A DNA stretch of 64,000 nt from Egicoccus sp035462025. Lineage in GTDB: Bacteria; Actinomycetota; Nitriliruptoria; Nitriliruptorales; Nitriliruptoraceae. Numbering within the stretch: the first letter of the stretch is position 1; every line of letters begins with the position of its first letter. Under the pieces are notes generated by a model. That model did no database searches. It saw nothing but the letters and a program-made list of their open reading frames with translations, and was not told the DNA's origin. A program made the position numbers and the translations under genes. Below are positions 32,123 to 40,728 of this stretch, piece by piece. The stretch is from positions 9,183 through 73,182 of the forward strand of contig DATHUR010000121.1 in NCBI GenBank assembly GCA_035462025.1, read 5' to 3'.

Positions 32123-32763
32123 ACATCGGCGCGCTCGACCTGGGGCTGGCCGTCCAGGCCTTCGTCACGCTGCTCGTGATCATGGACCCGCTCGGCAACG
32201 TGCCGGTGTTCCTGGCGCTGACCGCGAACGACACGGCCGCACGTCGGCGCCGGACGGCACGCCACGCGATGACGGCCGCGGCCGTCATCGTCTACCTGTT
32301 CGCCTTCTTCGGCACCCAGATCCTGGCCAGCCTGTCGATCGGGCTGCCCGCGCTGCAGGCCGGTGGGGGCGTGGTGCTGTTCCTGACCGCGCTCGAGATG
32401 CTCAAGGGCGACATCCTGGTGCCCAGCACCGCCGAGGGCGTCAACGTCGCCGTCGTGCCGCTCGGCGTTCCGCTGCTCGCCGGTCCCGGGTCGATCTCGG
32501 CGGCGATGGTGTTCATGTCCGCCGGTGAGGGCGGCGGCCCCCTCGACGTGGGGCGTCAGTTGACCGTCGCGCTGGCGATCGCCGCCGTGCTGGCGGTCGT
32601 CTACCTCACGATGCGCTACGCCGAACTGCTCGAACGACTGCTCAAGGACAACGGCATCCACCTCGTCACCAGGGTGATGGGGATGCTGCTGATCGCGATC
32701 TCGATCGAACTGGTCGCCACCGCCATCCAGGCCTATGTCGCCGGGTCGTCCGCCATGCCCTGA
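32119..32763 (+). CDS. MarC/UPF0056-family membrane protein, probable CTG start
   Basis: 214-residue polytopic membrane protein. The family hallmark VQAFVTLLVIMDPLGNVPVFLALT is at the N-terminus, followed by LQAGGGVVLFLTALEMLKGD, VVPLGVPLLAGPGSISAAMVF and LLKDNGIHLVTRVMGMLLIAISIELVATAIQAY; about six helices. The first ATG/GTG in frame (32176) would delete most of helix 1, and no ATG, GTG or TTG lies upstream before the reading frame loses sense. CTG at 32119 overlaps the upstream stop as CTGA and gives a normal-length protein. Function of MarC proteins remains unknown. Confidence 0.75.
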   Translation: MNIGALDLGLAVQAFVTLLVIMDPLGNVPVFLALTANDTAARRRRTARHAMTAAAVIVYLFAFFGTQILASLSIGLPALQAGGGVVLFLTALEMLKGDILVPSTAEGVNVAVVPLGVPLLAGPGSISAAMVFMSAGEGGGPLDVGRQLTVALAIAAVLAVVYLTMRYAELLERLLKDNGIHLVTRVMGMLLIAISIELVATAIQAYVAGSSAMP

Positions 32764-32767
32764 TGGG

Positions 32768-32773
32768 TAGCAT
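32768..32773 (+). promoter_or_regulatory. -10-like element TAGCAT before parA-like gene
   Basis: GGTAGCAT lies 26 nt before the GTG start. Confidence 0.35.
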
Positions 32774-32799
32774 CGGCGCCAACGATCGAAAGCCCTGCC

Positions 32800-33645
32800 G
32801 TGCCCGCGACCGTGTACGCGTTCGCCAACCAGAAGGGCGGCGTCGGCAAGACCACGTCCTGCCTCAACGTCGCCGCCGCCATGGCCGAACTCGGCCAGGC
32901 GGTGCTCGTGGTCGACCTCGACCCGCAGGCCGACATGACGTTCTCGCTGGGCTACGACCCCGACGCGACCGAACCGTCGTTCAACGACATCGTGGTCGGC
33001 CGTGCCAGCCTGGTCGACACGATCGTGCAGCACGGCGAGGTCGACCTCGCTCCCGCCAACATCGATCTGGCCGGCGCCGAGGTGACGCTGCTGTCGCGCA
33101 CCGGGCGCGAGTACCTGCTGCGCGGCGAGTTGACGGACCTGCTCGACAGCTACGACGCGGTGTTCATCGACTGCCCGCCGTCGCTCGGCGTGCTCACCAT
33201 CAACGGGTTGACCGCCGCCGACGAGGTCGTCATCCCGGTCCAGTGCGAGACGCTCTCGCACCGCGGCGTGGCGCAACTGCTCGACACGATCGGCGACGTG
33301 CGGCGGCTGACCAACCGCGGGCTCACGGCCCGCGGCCTCGTCGCCACCCTGTTCGATCCGCGGACCCGGCACAGCCGCGAGGTGCTGCGCGACCTGCTCG
33401 ACCGCTACGAACTGCCCCTGATCGGGCCGCCGGTGCGCAAGTCGATCCGGTTCGCCGAGTCGCCGACGGTGGGGACCACGCTGGTCGGCAGCGGCAGCCA
33501 CGTCCCGGGCGTGGCCGCCTACCGCGCCATCGCCCGCGAACTGCTCGGGCTCGAGGTCGACGACGACCTGCTCGAGGCGGCCGGGTGGACCCCGAAACGA
33601 CGGGCCGACGTCCTCGGCCTCGACGAGGAGGACCTCGGTGCCTGA
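32800..33645 (+). CDS. ParA/MinD-family ATPase
   Basis: 281-residue ATPase with deviant Walker A NQKGGVGKTTS (Lys12 and Lys17), DLDPQADMTFSLGYD, VFIDCPPSLGVLTINGL (Walker B) and VIPVQCETLSHRGVAQL. This is the Soj/ParA signature with signature Lys12, not MinD or Mrp. No parB or parS is adjacent, so it is probably an orphan positioning ATPase acting on a different cargo rather than the chromosomal parA. The C-terminal extension (EAAGWTPKRRADVLGLDEEDLGA) is acidic. It overlaps the zinc-ribbon gene by 8 nt, suggesting a functional pair. Confidence 0.88.
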   Translation: MPATVYAFANQKGGVGKTTSCLNVAAAMAELGQAVLVVDLDPQADMTFSLGYDPDATEPSFNDIVVGRASLVDTIVQHGEVDLAPANIDLAGAEVTLLSRTGREYLLRGELTDLLDSYDAVFIDCPPSLGVLTINGLTAADEVVIPVQCETLSHRGVAQLLDTIGDVRRLTNRGLTARGLVATLFDPRTRHSREVLRDLLDRYELPLIGPPVRKSIRFAESPTVGTTLVGSGSHVPGVAAYRAIARELLGLEVDDDLLEAAGWTPKRRADVLGLDEEDLGA

Positions 33646-33970
33646 GCAATCGTCGCCGTTCGACCGGGTGAAGAAGCCGGATCCGACGGCACGGCGCGAA
33701 CGCGACGGCCTGGGCAAGGAGGCGCTGTACACCACGGCGCCGACGGCGGCGCCGCCGCCACAGATCGAGGTCACCTGCGAGCGGTGCGGCGTCCTGCGCG
33801 GTCTCAATCTGTTCGACGCGCTCCGGCTGCTCAAGCCGCCGGTGCTGTGGATCCCGCCGCGTACGCGGATCTGGAGCCGCTGCCCGACCTGTGGCCGTCG
33901 CGCGTGGCTGCATTTCGAACTCGGGCAGGCCCTGCGCGTCCTCCGCCAACAGATCCCCGGCGGTCGTTAG
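33638..33970 (+). CDS. small zinc-ribbon protein
   Basis: 110 residues. A basic, Pro-rich N-terminus (DRVKKPDPTARRERDGLGKEALY) precedes a zinc ribbon with knuckles CERC and CPTC separated by about 40 residues (TCERCGVLRGLNLFDALRLLKPPVLWIPPRTRIWSRCPTC shown in parts), then a helix (FELGQALRVLRQQI). GTG at 33638 is within parA, with GGAGG 7 nt upstream. Probably a partner or adaptor of the ParA-like ATPase; function otherwise unknown. The following 125 nt to the convergent helicase stop hold nothing clear. Confidence 0.7.
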   Translation: MPEQSSPFDRVKKPDPTARRERDGLGKEALYTTAPTAAPPPQIEVTCERCGVLRGLNLFDALRLLKPPVLWIPPRTRIWSRCPTCGRRAWLHFELGQALRVLRQQIPGGR

Positions 33971-34095
33971 GTCCGAACCGTTCCTGGCGTGCCGCAGCGC
34001 GCCGCCGCTGACCAGTGAGGCAGATACCAACGCTCGCTCCGCTGCTCAGGGCAGAGGAGGCGGCGGCATCGGAGTCAGAAGCGGCGGCAGAGAAT

Positions 34096-36147
34096 TCAGG
34101 GCAGGTGTTCGACCCGGACGCGGCGGGCGAGTTGCGGGTCGCCGTCGCCGCGGGCCTCGGCGCCCCGGGGCGCCGGACGGACGCCCGGGGTCGGTTCGGG
34201 ATCGCGCGACTGGCGCTGGTTTCCGCCGCGGCTGCTGGAACCCGAGCGGCTGGCGCCGCCCCGGCTGCTGCTCTTGTTGCGGCTGCCGGAGCCACTGCGG
34301 CCACCGCCGCTGGCACGGCCGCCGTCGTCGTCGCGGTTTCGTTCCGAGCCCTGACGGGACCCGCCGCGGTCGGCCTTGGCGCCGTCGTTGCTGGCGCCGT
34401 CGGCCTTGGCGCCGTCGTCCTTGCGCGTCTCCCGCGAGCCGCCCGAGGGCCGGGAAGCCCGCGTGCGCGAGGAGCCCTCGCCACGGGTGGTCTCGCCACG
34501 GTCGTCCTCGGCGGGCTTGCGGTCGCGGCCCGCCGAGCGGGCGCGGGTCCGTCCCGAGCTGCTGGTGCCGCGGCTGTCGTCGCGGTCGCCGGGCGCCGGT
34601 GTCGACTCGGCGGGCGCCGCGTCCCGGTTCCGGGGGCGGTCCGTGTCGGTGGGCCGGTCGGCGGATCGGCTGCGGGTGCGGGTGCGCTCACGCTGAGGCG
34701 CGGGACGCGCGGTCGTGTCGTCGTCCGACGGGGTGCGTGCGGGCTCGGGTTTCGTGTCCTTCGCCTCGTGAGGCGTGCGTCCGCCGTCGTCGCCGCGTCC
34801 CTTGCGGCGGGCCGCGTCGCGGTCGCGTCCCGACCCCTCGCTGTCGCGGCGGCTCTTCGGACGACCGTCCGAGCGACCCTTGCGTGGTGCCGACCGTCGG
34901 TTCACGTCGTCGCGGTCATGCTCGCGGCCACCGTCACGGCCGCCGCCCGAGCGTGACGAGCTCTTCGACAGGTGGTCCCACGGGCGCTCGTCGGGCAGGT
35001 CGAACAGTTCGGCCAGCAGCGGCGAGGTCGAGAAGATCTGGTGGACCTCGGTGTCGGTCGCGCCGACGGCCTTGCGGATCACGTTGAGCCGGTCCGCCTC
35101 GTTGAACTCGGCGAAGGTGATCGCGACGCCCTCGTTGCCGGCGCGGGCGGTGCGCCCGATCCGGTGCAGGTACATCTTCTGGTCGTCGGGGCAGTCGTAG
35201 TTGACGACGTGGGTGACGCCGGTGACGTCGATGCCGCGGGCGGCGACCTCGGTGGCGACCAGGACGTCGGCCTTGCCGGAGCGGAACCGGTCGAGGTTCT
35301 TCTCGCGGGTCTGCTGGCGCAGGTCGCCGTGGATGGCGATGGCCGGGACGCCGAGGTCCTCGAGGTCGTTCACGAGCCGGTCGGCCATGTGCTTGGTCCG
35401 GACGAACACGTAGCAGCCGCCGCGGTTGGGCGACTGCAGGATCCGGGCCAGCACGCGGGGCTTGTCCATGCGGTGCACGCTGAAGAAGTGCTGCGCGACG
35501 TTGGGAGCGGTCTCGTGCTCCTCGGTGTCGGCGCGCATGAACGTGGGATGGTGCAGGTAGCGCCGCGCCATCTTGACGATGACGGTCGGCATCGTGGCCG
35601 AGAACAGCATCGTGTGGCGGCCCTCGGACGGCGTGGCCTCGATCAGGCGCTCGACGTCGGGCAGGAAGCCCATGTCGAGCATCTCGTCGGCCTCGTCGAG
35701 GACCAGCACCTTGACCTGCGAGAGGTCGAGGTTGCCGCGCTTCAAGTGGTCGAGCAGGCGGCCGGGGGTGCCGACGACGACGTGGACGCCCGACTGCAGC
35801 GCCGCGATCTGTTCGTCGAAGCCGACGCCGCCGTAGACGCTGATCGTGGTCAGGCCGCGCGTCTCGCCGATGGACAGGTCGTCGTGGACCTGCTGGCACA
35901 GCTCGCGGGTCGGCACGATCACCAGCGCCTGCGTCGCGGCGAGATCGGGGTCGATCTGCTGCAGCAGCGGCAGGCCGAACCCGAGGGTCTTGCCCGTACC
36001 GGTCCGCGCCTGGGCGATCAGGTCGTTGCGACCGAGCGCCAGCGGCAGGGTGAGTTCCTGGATCGGGAAGGGATGGATGATGCCTTGGGCCTCGAGTGCC
36101 TCGCAGAGGGCGGGGTCGACCCCGAGGTCGCGGAACGTCTTCGTCAC
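34096..36147 (-). CDS. DEAD-box RNA helicase with about 290-residue low-complexity tail
   Basis: 683 residues. The N-terminal 390 are a complete DEAD-box core: Q motif (FRDLGVDPALCEALEAQGI, PFPIQ), motif I ARTGTGKT, Ia PTRELCQQ, TPGRLLDHL, DEAD in LVLDEADEMLDMGF, SAT, ATEVAARGIDV and HRIGRTARAG. It most resembles RhlE/DeaD-type enzymes that unwind RNA in ribosome assembly, cold response or decay. The tail (SSRSGGGRDGGREHDRDD onward) is almost wholly Arg, Ser, Asp, Gly and is expected to be disordered and RNA-binding. GTG 36147 precedes the core directly. The 234-nt upstream gap could hold a long leader. Confidence 0.93.
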   Translation of the reverse strand: MTKTFRDLGVDPALCEALEAQGIIHPFPIQELTLPLALGRNDLIAQARTGTGKTLGFGLPLLQQIDPDLAATQALVIVPTRELCQQVHDDLSIGETRGLTTISVYGGVGFDEQIAALQSGVHVVVGTPGRLLDHLKRGNLDLSQVKVLVLDEADEMLDMGFLPDVERLIEATPSEGRHTMLFSATMPTVIVKMARRYLHHPTFMRADTEEHETAPNVAQHFFSVHRMDKPRVLARILQSPNRGGCYVFVRTKHMADRLVNDLEDLGVPAIAIHGDLRQQTREKNLDRFRSGKADVLVATEVAARGIDVTGVTHVVNYDCPDDQKMYLHRIGRTARAGNEGVAITFAEFNEADRLNVIRKAVGATDTEVHQIFSTSPLLAELFDLPDERPWDHLSKSSSRSGGGRDGGREHDRDDVNRRSAPRKGRSDGRPKSRRDSEGSGRDRDAARRKGRGDDGGRTPHEAKDTKPEPARTPSDDDTTARPAPQRERTRTRSRSADRPTDTDRPRNRDAAPAESTPAPGDRDDSRGTSSSGRTRARSAGRDRKPAEDDRGETTRGEGSSRTRASRPSGGSRETRKDDGAKADGASNDGAKADRGGSRQGSERNRDDDGGRASGGGRSGSGSRNKSSSRGGASRSGSSSRGGNQRQSRDPEPTPGVRPAPRGAEARGDGDPQLARRVRVEHLP

Positions 36148-36368
36148 GTGTGTCTCTCGTCCGGGGCGATCCCGGCGCATGAACAGCACGTACGCCCGCT
36201 GGATCGCATCTCTCGCACCGGCGGGACGCATGTCGTCCGCGACCGGGGGGCCGTTGTTCGCCGCTCGATCGGCCGAGTTCGGCCTGCCGGCGGCCACGCA
36301 GGGCCGTTCCCGAGGTTATCGCACCAGTCCCGGTCGGACGGGCACGCGGCGGTCCGGCCCGCCGCTAC

Positions 36369-36374
36369 TAGCGT
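36369..36374 (+). promoter_or_regulatory. -10-like element TAGCGT, 7 nt before a GTG start
   Basis: CTACTAGCGT ends 7 nt before GTG 36382; no Shine-Dalgarno in between. A leaderless transcript would begin at the start codon. Confidence 0.45.
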
Positions 36375-36381
36375 CGGGGGC

Positions 36382-38178
36382 GTGAGCGAGGACGTAGGAC
36401 GCGACGTGAGCGGGTACCCGCAGCGGGCCGACGAACTGGTCGGGCGCTACCTCGACCACGTGCGCGAACACGCGCCGGTCGAGGCCACGCGCCTGGGCAT
36501 CCGCGATCGCGACGGCGAACTGCCCGACCTCGGTGCGCCCGCACTGGCCCAGCGCAGCCGCGACCTCGCGGTGCTGGCGGCCGAGGTGCGTGCCGCGATG
36601 GCCGAGCTGCCGACCGGACCGGTCGGCCCCGGGGGGAAACCAGCGGTCCACGGCGACGACCGCGAGGCGGCGGGCGACCTGCAGTTGCTGGCCGACGACC
36701 TCGAGTACCGCCGGTTCCTGCTCGACGTGCGTCCGCGCTACGTGCTCGATCCGCTGGCCGCGCTCGAGACCATCTCGGCCGGGATCCACGAGCACCTGCG
36801 CCGGGTCGACCTGCCCCAGACCGAACAGCGGCGCCGGCTCGCGGCCGCCACCGCCAGGGCCCGCCGGGTCCCGGTCCTGCTCGAACAGGCCGGCAGCCTG
36901 CTGCGCTCGTCGCCCGCGCCCCACCTCGGTGTCGCGCTCGACCGGCTGCCCGGGCTGGTCAAGCTGGTCCGCGACGAACTGCCCCGCCGGGCCGAACAGA
37001 TCGGCGGCGACGTCACCCACGCCCGCGACGCCGGGGAGGTGGCCGCCGAGGGGCTCGAGGCCTACGGCGCCCTGCTCGACGAGCTCCACGACGAACCGTC
37101 GGCCGGCTGGCGGCTCGGACCCGAGCAGCACGAGGTCACGCTGCGGGCGGCGCTCGGGACCGCGATGGCGCCCGCCGAGATCGAACGTCGCGCCCGCCGC
37201 TGGCTCGAGGAGATCTGTGCCGAGCTCGCCGAACTGTCCGGCGCGTCGTGGGAACGACGGTTCCCCGGCGAACGACGGCCCGACGACGTGAACGTCCGCG
37301 TCCGGCGCGTGCTGGCCCAGGTCGCCGACAGGAGCGTGCACCGCCACGAACTGGTCGCCGAGGCACGACGTGCCGTCGACGAGGCGCGGGCGTTCGCCAT
37401 CGCGTCCGGCCTCGCCGACATCCCGCCGGCCGATCGCCTCACGGTCACCGAGGCGCCCGAGTACCTGCGCGGCATCGCGGTCGCGTTCGTCACCCAGGCG
37501 CCGCCGCTGGAGCCGGACACCGGCTGCACCTACTACCTCTCGCCGGTCCCCGACACCTGGGACGACGACCTCGCCGAGTCGTTCCTGCGCGAGTACAACC
37601 CCGCGCAGTTGCGCTCCCTGGCGATCCACGAGGGCTATCCCGGCCATTTCGTCCAACTCGAGCACGCCTCGCAGCATCCCCGGGTCGCCCGCCGGCTGCT
37701 CGGACGTCCCGCCTTCGCCGAGGGTTGGGCGGTCTACATCGAACGCGAGGCGGTCAAGGCGGGATTCGGCGACGGCGGGACCTCGGCGGTGCCCGGCGAG
37801 GACTACCGGCTCACCCAGCGCAAGCTGGAACTGCGCATCGCGTCCAATGCCCTGCTCGACGTCGGCCTGCACGCGGGCGACCTCGGCGACGAGGCGGCAC
37901 TGGAGTTGCTCACGCACACCGCGTTCCAGGAGCGGGCCGAGGCCGAGGGCAAGCTCGTGCGGGCCAAGGTGACCTCGGGGCAGTTGTGCTCGTACTTCGT
38001 CGGCGGCGAGGAGATGGCCGACCTGCGCCGCGAGTTCGAGACCGCGGCGGGTGCCGACTTCGACCAGCGTGCGTTCCACCAGGCCGTGCTCTCGCACGGC
38101 ACGCCGACGGTCGCGATCGTGCGCGAGGCCCTGCTCGACGGCGCGCCGGTCCGCCGTCCGTTCGCTTCGGGTGCCTGA
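36382..38178 (+). CDS. DUF885-family metallopeptidase-like protein
   Basis: 598-residue protein of the DUF885 (M32-like) family. The zinc-binding signature is HEGYPGHFVQLEHA in the C-terminal third, followed by RPAFAEGWAVYIEREAV, which supplies the third ligand Glu, and RLTQRKLELRIASNALLDVGLHAGDL. Also typical are YYLSPVPDTWDDDLAESFLREYNPAQLRSLAIHEGYPGH (shown only in parts here: YYLSPVPDTW, LREYNPAQLRSL). Function is peptide hydrolysis by inference. GTG 36382 is used; a GTG at 36406 with AGGA upstream is an alternative. The first choice fits the TAGCGT -10 as a leaderless start. Confidence 0.83.
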   Translation: MSEDVGRDVSGYPQRADELVGRYLDHVREHAPVEATRLGIRDRDGELPDLGAPALAQRSRDLAVLAAEVRAAMAELPTGPVGPGGKPAVHGDDREAAGDLQLLADDLEYRRFLLDVRPRYVLDPLAALETISAGIHEHLRRVDLPQTEQRRRLAAATARARRVPVLLEQAGSLLRSSPAPHLGVALDRLPGLVKLVRDELPRRAEQIGGDVTHARDAGEVAAEGLEAYGALLDELHDEPSAGWRLGPEQHEVTLRAALGTAMAPAEIERRARRWLEEICAELAELSGASWERRFPGERRPDDVNVRVRRVLAQVADRSVHRHELVAEARRAVDEARAFAIASGLADIPPADRLTVTEAPEYLRGIAVAFVTQAPPLEPDTGCTYYLSPVPDTWDDDLAESFLREYNPAQLRSLAIHEGYPGHFVQLEHASQHPRVARRLLGRPAFAEGWAVYIEREAVKAGFGDGGTSAVPGEDYRLTQRKLELRIASNALLDVGLHAGDLGDEAALELLTHTAFQERAEAEGKLVRAKVTSGQLCSYFVGGEEMADLRREFETAAGADFDQRAFHQAVLSHGTPTVAIVREALLDGAPVRRPFASGA

Positions 38179-38195
38179 GCGCGGGCGGCAGCGAC

Positions 38196-38201
38196 TACCG
38201 T
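38196..38201 (+). promoter_or_regulatory. -10-like element TACCGT
   Basis: ACTACCGT lies 37 nt before the GTG of the second acyl-CoA dehydrogenase. Confidence 0.35.
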
Positions 38202-38238
38202 CGCGCACCGAGCCGTCGCCGACGTTTCAGGAGCCGTC

Positions 38239-39459
38239 GTGGCCTTCGATCTCGCGCTGACCGAGGAACAACTGCAGGCCCGCGACTGGGCCCGCGACTT
38301 CGCCCGCAAGGAGATCCGCGAACGCGAGGTCGAGGGGCTGCCGGCGCACCGCTACTACGACGAGACCGAGTCGTTTCCCTGGCCCATCGTGGAGAAGGCG
38401 GCCGAGATCGGGCTGTACGGCCTCGACTACTACTCCATGGTCGGCCAGGACCCGACGGGGCTGACCTCGGCGCTGATCCTCGAGGAGATCTTCTGGGGCT
38501 GCGCCGGCATCGGCCTGGCCATCTTCGGCTCCGGCCTGCCGCTGGCCGGGTTGGTCACGACCGGCACGGGTGACCAGATCGGCGAGTGGGCACCGCGCAT
38601 CTTCGGCACCGCCGACGACGTCAAGGTCGGTGCCTACGCGGTGTCCGAGCCGGGGGCGGGTTCGGACGTGTCGAAGATCCGCACGCGGGCGACCAAGGTG
38701 GACGGGGGCTGGCTGCTCAACGGCGAGAAGATCTGGATCACCAACGGTGGCATCGCCGACGTCCACGTCATCGTCGCCACCGTCGACCCCTCGCTCGGGC
38801 ACCGGGGGCAGGCCTCGTTCATCGTCACCGGCGACGCCGAGGGCTTCGCCGAGACCAAGAAGACCAAGAAGCTCGGCATCCGCGCCTCGCACACCGCCGA
38901 GCTGGCCCTGACCGACTGTTTCGTCCCCGACGAGCAGCTGCTCGGCGGCCAGGAGAAGCTCGACGCCAAGCTCGAGCGGGCCCGCAACCCCGACAAGCAG
39001 AGTCGCTCCGGGGCCCTGTCGACCTTCGAGGCGACCAGGCCGATCGTGGGGATCCAGGCCGTCGGGGTCGCGCGCGCCGCCTTCGACGCCTCGGTCACCT
39101 ACGCGCAGCAGCGCGAGACCTTCGGGGTGCCGATCATCCGCCACCAGGCCATCGCGTTCAAGCTCGCCGACATGGCCACCGACATCGACGCGGCCCGCCT
39201 GTTGTGCTGGCGCGGGATCAACATGGGTACGACCCAGACGCCGTTCACCAACGCCGAGGGGTCCATGGCGAAGCTGCACGCCGGGCGTGTCGCCGTGCGG
39301 GTCACCGACGAGGCGATCCAGATCCACGGCGGCTTCGGCTACAGCCGCGAGTTCGACGTCGAGAAGTTCCACCGCGACGCCAAGATCTACGAGATCTTCG
39401 AGGGCACCAAGGAGATCCAGCAGTTGGTGATCTCACGCGCGATCACCCGCAACGGCTGA
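38239..39459 (+). CDS. acyl-CoA dehydrogenase
   Basis: 406-residue FAD enzyme of beta-oxidation or branched-chain catabolism. Landmarks: LTEEQLQARDWARDFARKEI, YAVSEPGAGSDVSKI and WITNGGIADV (FAD contacts), RETFGVPIIRHQAIAFKLADMAT, IHGGFGYSREFDVEKFHRDAKIYEIFEGTKEIQQLVISRAI. The catalytic Glu sits in FEGTKE. It is unusually rich in acidic substitution before the FAD loop (DDVKVGAYAVSEPG). GTG 38239 follows a weak AGGAGCC. Its substrate cannot be inferred. Confidence 0.92.
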   Translation: MAFDLALTEEQLQARDWARDFARKEIREREVEGLPAHRYYDETESFPWPIVEKAAEIGLYGLDYYSMVGQDPTGLTSALILEEIFWGCAGIGLAIFGSGLPLAGLVTTGTGDQIGEWAPRIFGTADDVKVGAYAVSEPGAGSDVSKIRTRATKVDGGWLLNGEKIWITNGGIADVHVIVATVDPSLGHRGQASFIVTGDAEGFAETKKTKKLGIRASHTAELALTDCFVPDEQLLGGQEKLDAKLERARNPDKQSRSGALSTFEATRPIVGIQAVGVARAAFDASVTYAQQRETFGVPIIRHQAIAFKLADMATDIDAARLLCWRGINMGTTQTPFTNAEGSMAKLHAGRVAVRVTDEAIQIHGGFGYSREFDVEKFHRDAKIYEIFEGTKEIQQLVISRAITRNG

Positions 39460-39462
39460 CGC

Positions 39463-39894
39463 CTAGCTCGCTCGGGGCCGCTCACGGGTGAGCACGTCCC
39501 GCCCGTCACTGGCCAACCGGACTGCCTGGGACGGGGTCAACCGCAGCTTCGGCGACAGGGTCACCAGCCGCTGCGAGTGCACCCGCGTCGCCGGGCCACT
39601 CGAGAGCTCCAGGGGCGCAGCGGTGGACTCGGGGGGCGCCGGCACCGTCGGGGCAGGCGTGGCCATCGCCTCGGGTGCGATCGGCGCTTCCGAGGGGATA
39701 TCGGCCGGAACCGGCGCCGAACGGGCGGTGAAGAGCAGTCGCGAGCTAGACTCGTGCGGTGCGGGCGTCGGGTGACCGGCGCCACGCGAACGGCCGAGTC
39801 GGCTGGATCGTGGCCGCGTCGATCGGGGGGATCGGGGCACGGGCTCCTCCTGCCGCTGGGACGTCGAGGCGGTGCGGGACACACCGTTCTCCAA
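39463..39894 (-). CDS. doubtful Pro/Ala/Ser-rich small protein
   Basis: An open frame of 143 codons whose C-terminal two thirds look coding: GC3 around 85%, a Pro/Ala linker (PVPADIPSEAPIAPEAMATPAPTV) and a helix-like end (LSPKLRLTPSQAVRLASDGRDVL). The first 50 codons are Arg/Ser-rich and less convincing, so the true start may be near 39735. No homologous family is recognised. The opposite strand has an equally long frame with cysteines. Listed because this is otherwise a 470-nt gene-free stretch. Confidence 0.25.
   Translation of the reverse strand: MENGVSRTASTSQRQEEPVPRSPRSTRPRSSRLGRSRGAGHPTPAPHESSSRLLFTARSAPVPADIPSEAPIAPEAMATPAPTVPAPPESTAAPLELSSGPATRVHSQRLVTLSPKLRLTPSQAVRLASDGRDVLTRERPRAS
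39747..39752 (+). promoter_or_regulatory. -10-like element TAGACT
   Basis: GCTAGACT is followed 6 nt later by GTG 39759 in the frame of the next gene. It is also followed by GTG 39754, which opens a 61-codon frame ending by GTGA overlap at 39933. It is probably the promoter of the gene at 39933. Confidence 0.4.
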
Positions 39895-39932
39895 GTGTCG
39901 GTCTCGGCAGGGGCGGTGGACAGGTGGAGCAG

Positions 39933-40724
39933 GTGAGCGAGACGCGCACGCCGTTGGACGCCGACGCGGTGGCGCGGGCGGTCACGTCCGTGCCCGGAGT
40001 GCTCAAGGCAGAGGTGGTCGTGTCCGACAGGAGCGGCAAGGGGCGACTGCGCGTCCGCGTCGCTCCCGGCGAGGACCCCGAGAGCGTCTCGTGGGCCGTC
40101 GCGGCCACGCTGCGGGAACGGTTCGGGATCCCCCTGGACCCGGCGGCGTTCCGGCTGCGTACGGCCGACGACGACGGCGACGATCCCGCCGCCGCCCGCG
40201 ACGCGACAGGACCGACGATGGCCGCACACGAGATCGAGGTGCCCGAACGGGATCCGATCGCGGTGCTCGAAGACGCCGTCGCCGCACGTCTAACGGCAGG
40301 GTCCGCCACGGACCCCGCGCCCGAGCGCGACGGCAGCCGCGCCGCGATCGGCGACCTCGTGACCCAGCAGGGCGGGGCCGCGCTGTCGGTGACCGCCACG
40401 CTCGAGCACAACGGTCGCATGGCGCGGGCCGCGGTCGACGCCCTGGCCACGAGTCGGGCTCGCTGGCGGGCCGTGGCCGAGGCCACGATCGGGGCCCTTC
40501 AGGAGTTGACCGACGGGCGACTCCGGGCCCAGGTCGACCGCGTCACGGTCAACACCAGCGAACAGCCGGCGACCGCCAACGTCGTCGTCACGGCCCTGTT
40601 CGAGCGGGGCGAGGAAGTCCTGCTCGGCGCCGCCCTGGTCCGCGACGACCCCGAGCGCGCCGTCATGCGCGCCACCCTCGACGCCCTCAACCGTCGCATC
40701 GAACCGTGGCTCGCCGACGCCTGA
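39933..40724 (+). CDS. unrecognised soluble protein with two similar alpha-beta units
   Basis: 263 residues, no signal or membrane helix. The N-terminal unit (AVTSVPGVLKAEVVVSDRSGKGRLRVRVAPGEDPESVSWAVAATLRERFGI) and the C-terminal unit (GGAALSVTATLEHNGRMARAAVDALATSRARWRAVAEATIGALQEL, VVVTALFERGEEVLLGAALVRDDPERAVMRATLDALNRRI, given here in segments) each read strand-strand-helix. The second half resembles the regulatory domain of LeuA-type synthases in layout only. GTG 39933 is chosen for AGGTGG 5 nt upstream and a possible GTGA overlap; a leaderless GTG at 39759 would add 58 unconvincing residues. It is flanked by two acyl-CoA dehydrogenases. Confidence 0.65.
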   Translation: MSETRTPLDADAVARAVTSVPGVLKAEVVVSDRSGKGRLRVRVAPGEDPESVSWAVAATLRERFGIPLDPAAFRLRTADDDGDDPAAARDATGPTMAAHEIEVPERDPIAVLEDAVAARLTAGSATDPAPERDGSRAAIGDLVTQQGGAALSVTATLEHNGRMARAAVDALATSRARWRAVAEATIGALQELTDGRLRAQVDRVTVNTSEQPATANVVVTALFERGEEVLLGAALVRDDPERAVMRATLDALNRRIEPWLADA

Positions 40725-40728
40725 CGCG

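Noticed and set aside
32800..33645. Chromosomal parA
   Set aside because: No parB, parS-like motif, gidB or rpmH is adjacent, and the neighbour is a small zinc ribbon; called an orphan ParA/MinD ATPase.
34972..36381. The in-frame extension of the DUF885 protein upstream of 36382
   Set aside because: The first 470 codons of this frame are opposite the DEAD-box core and have no domain; the protein begins at GTG 36382 (or 36406).
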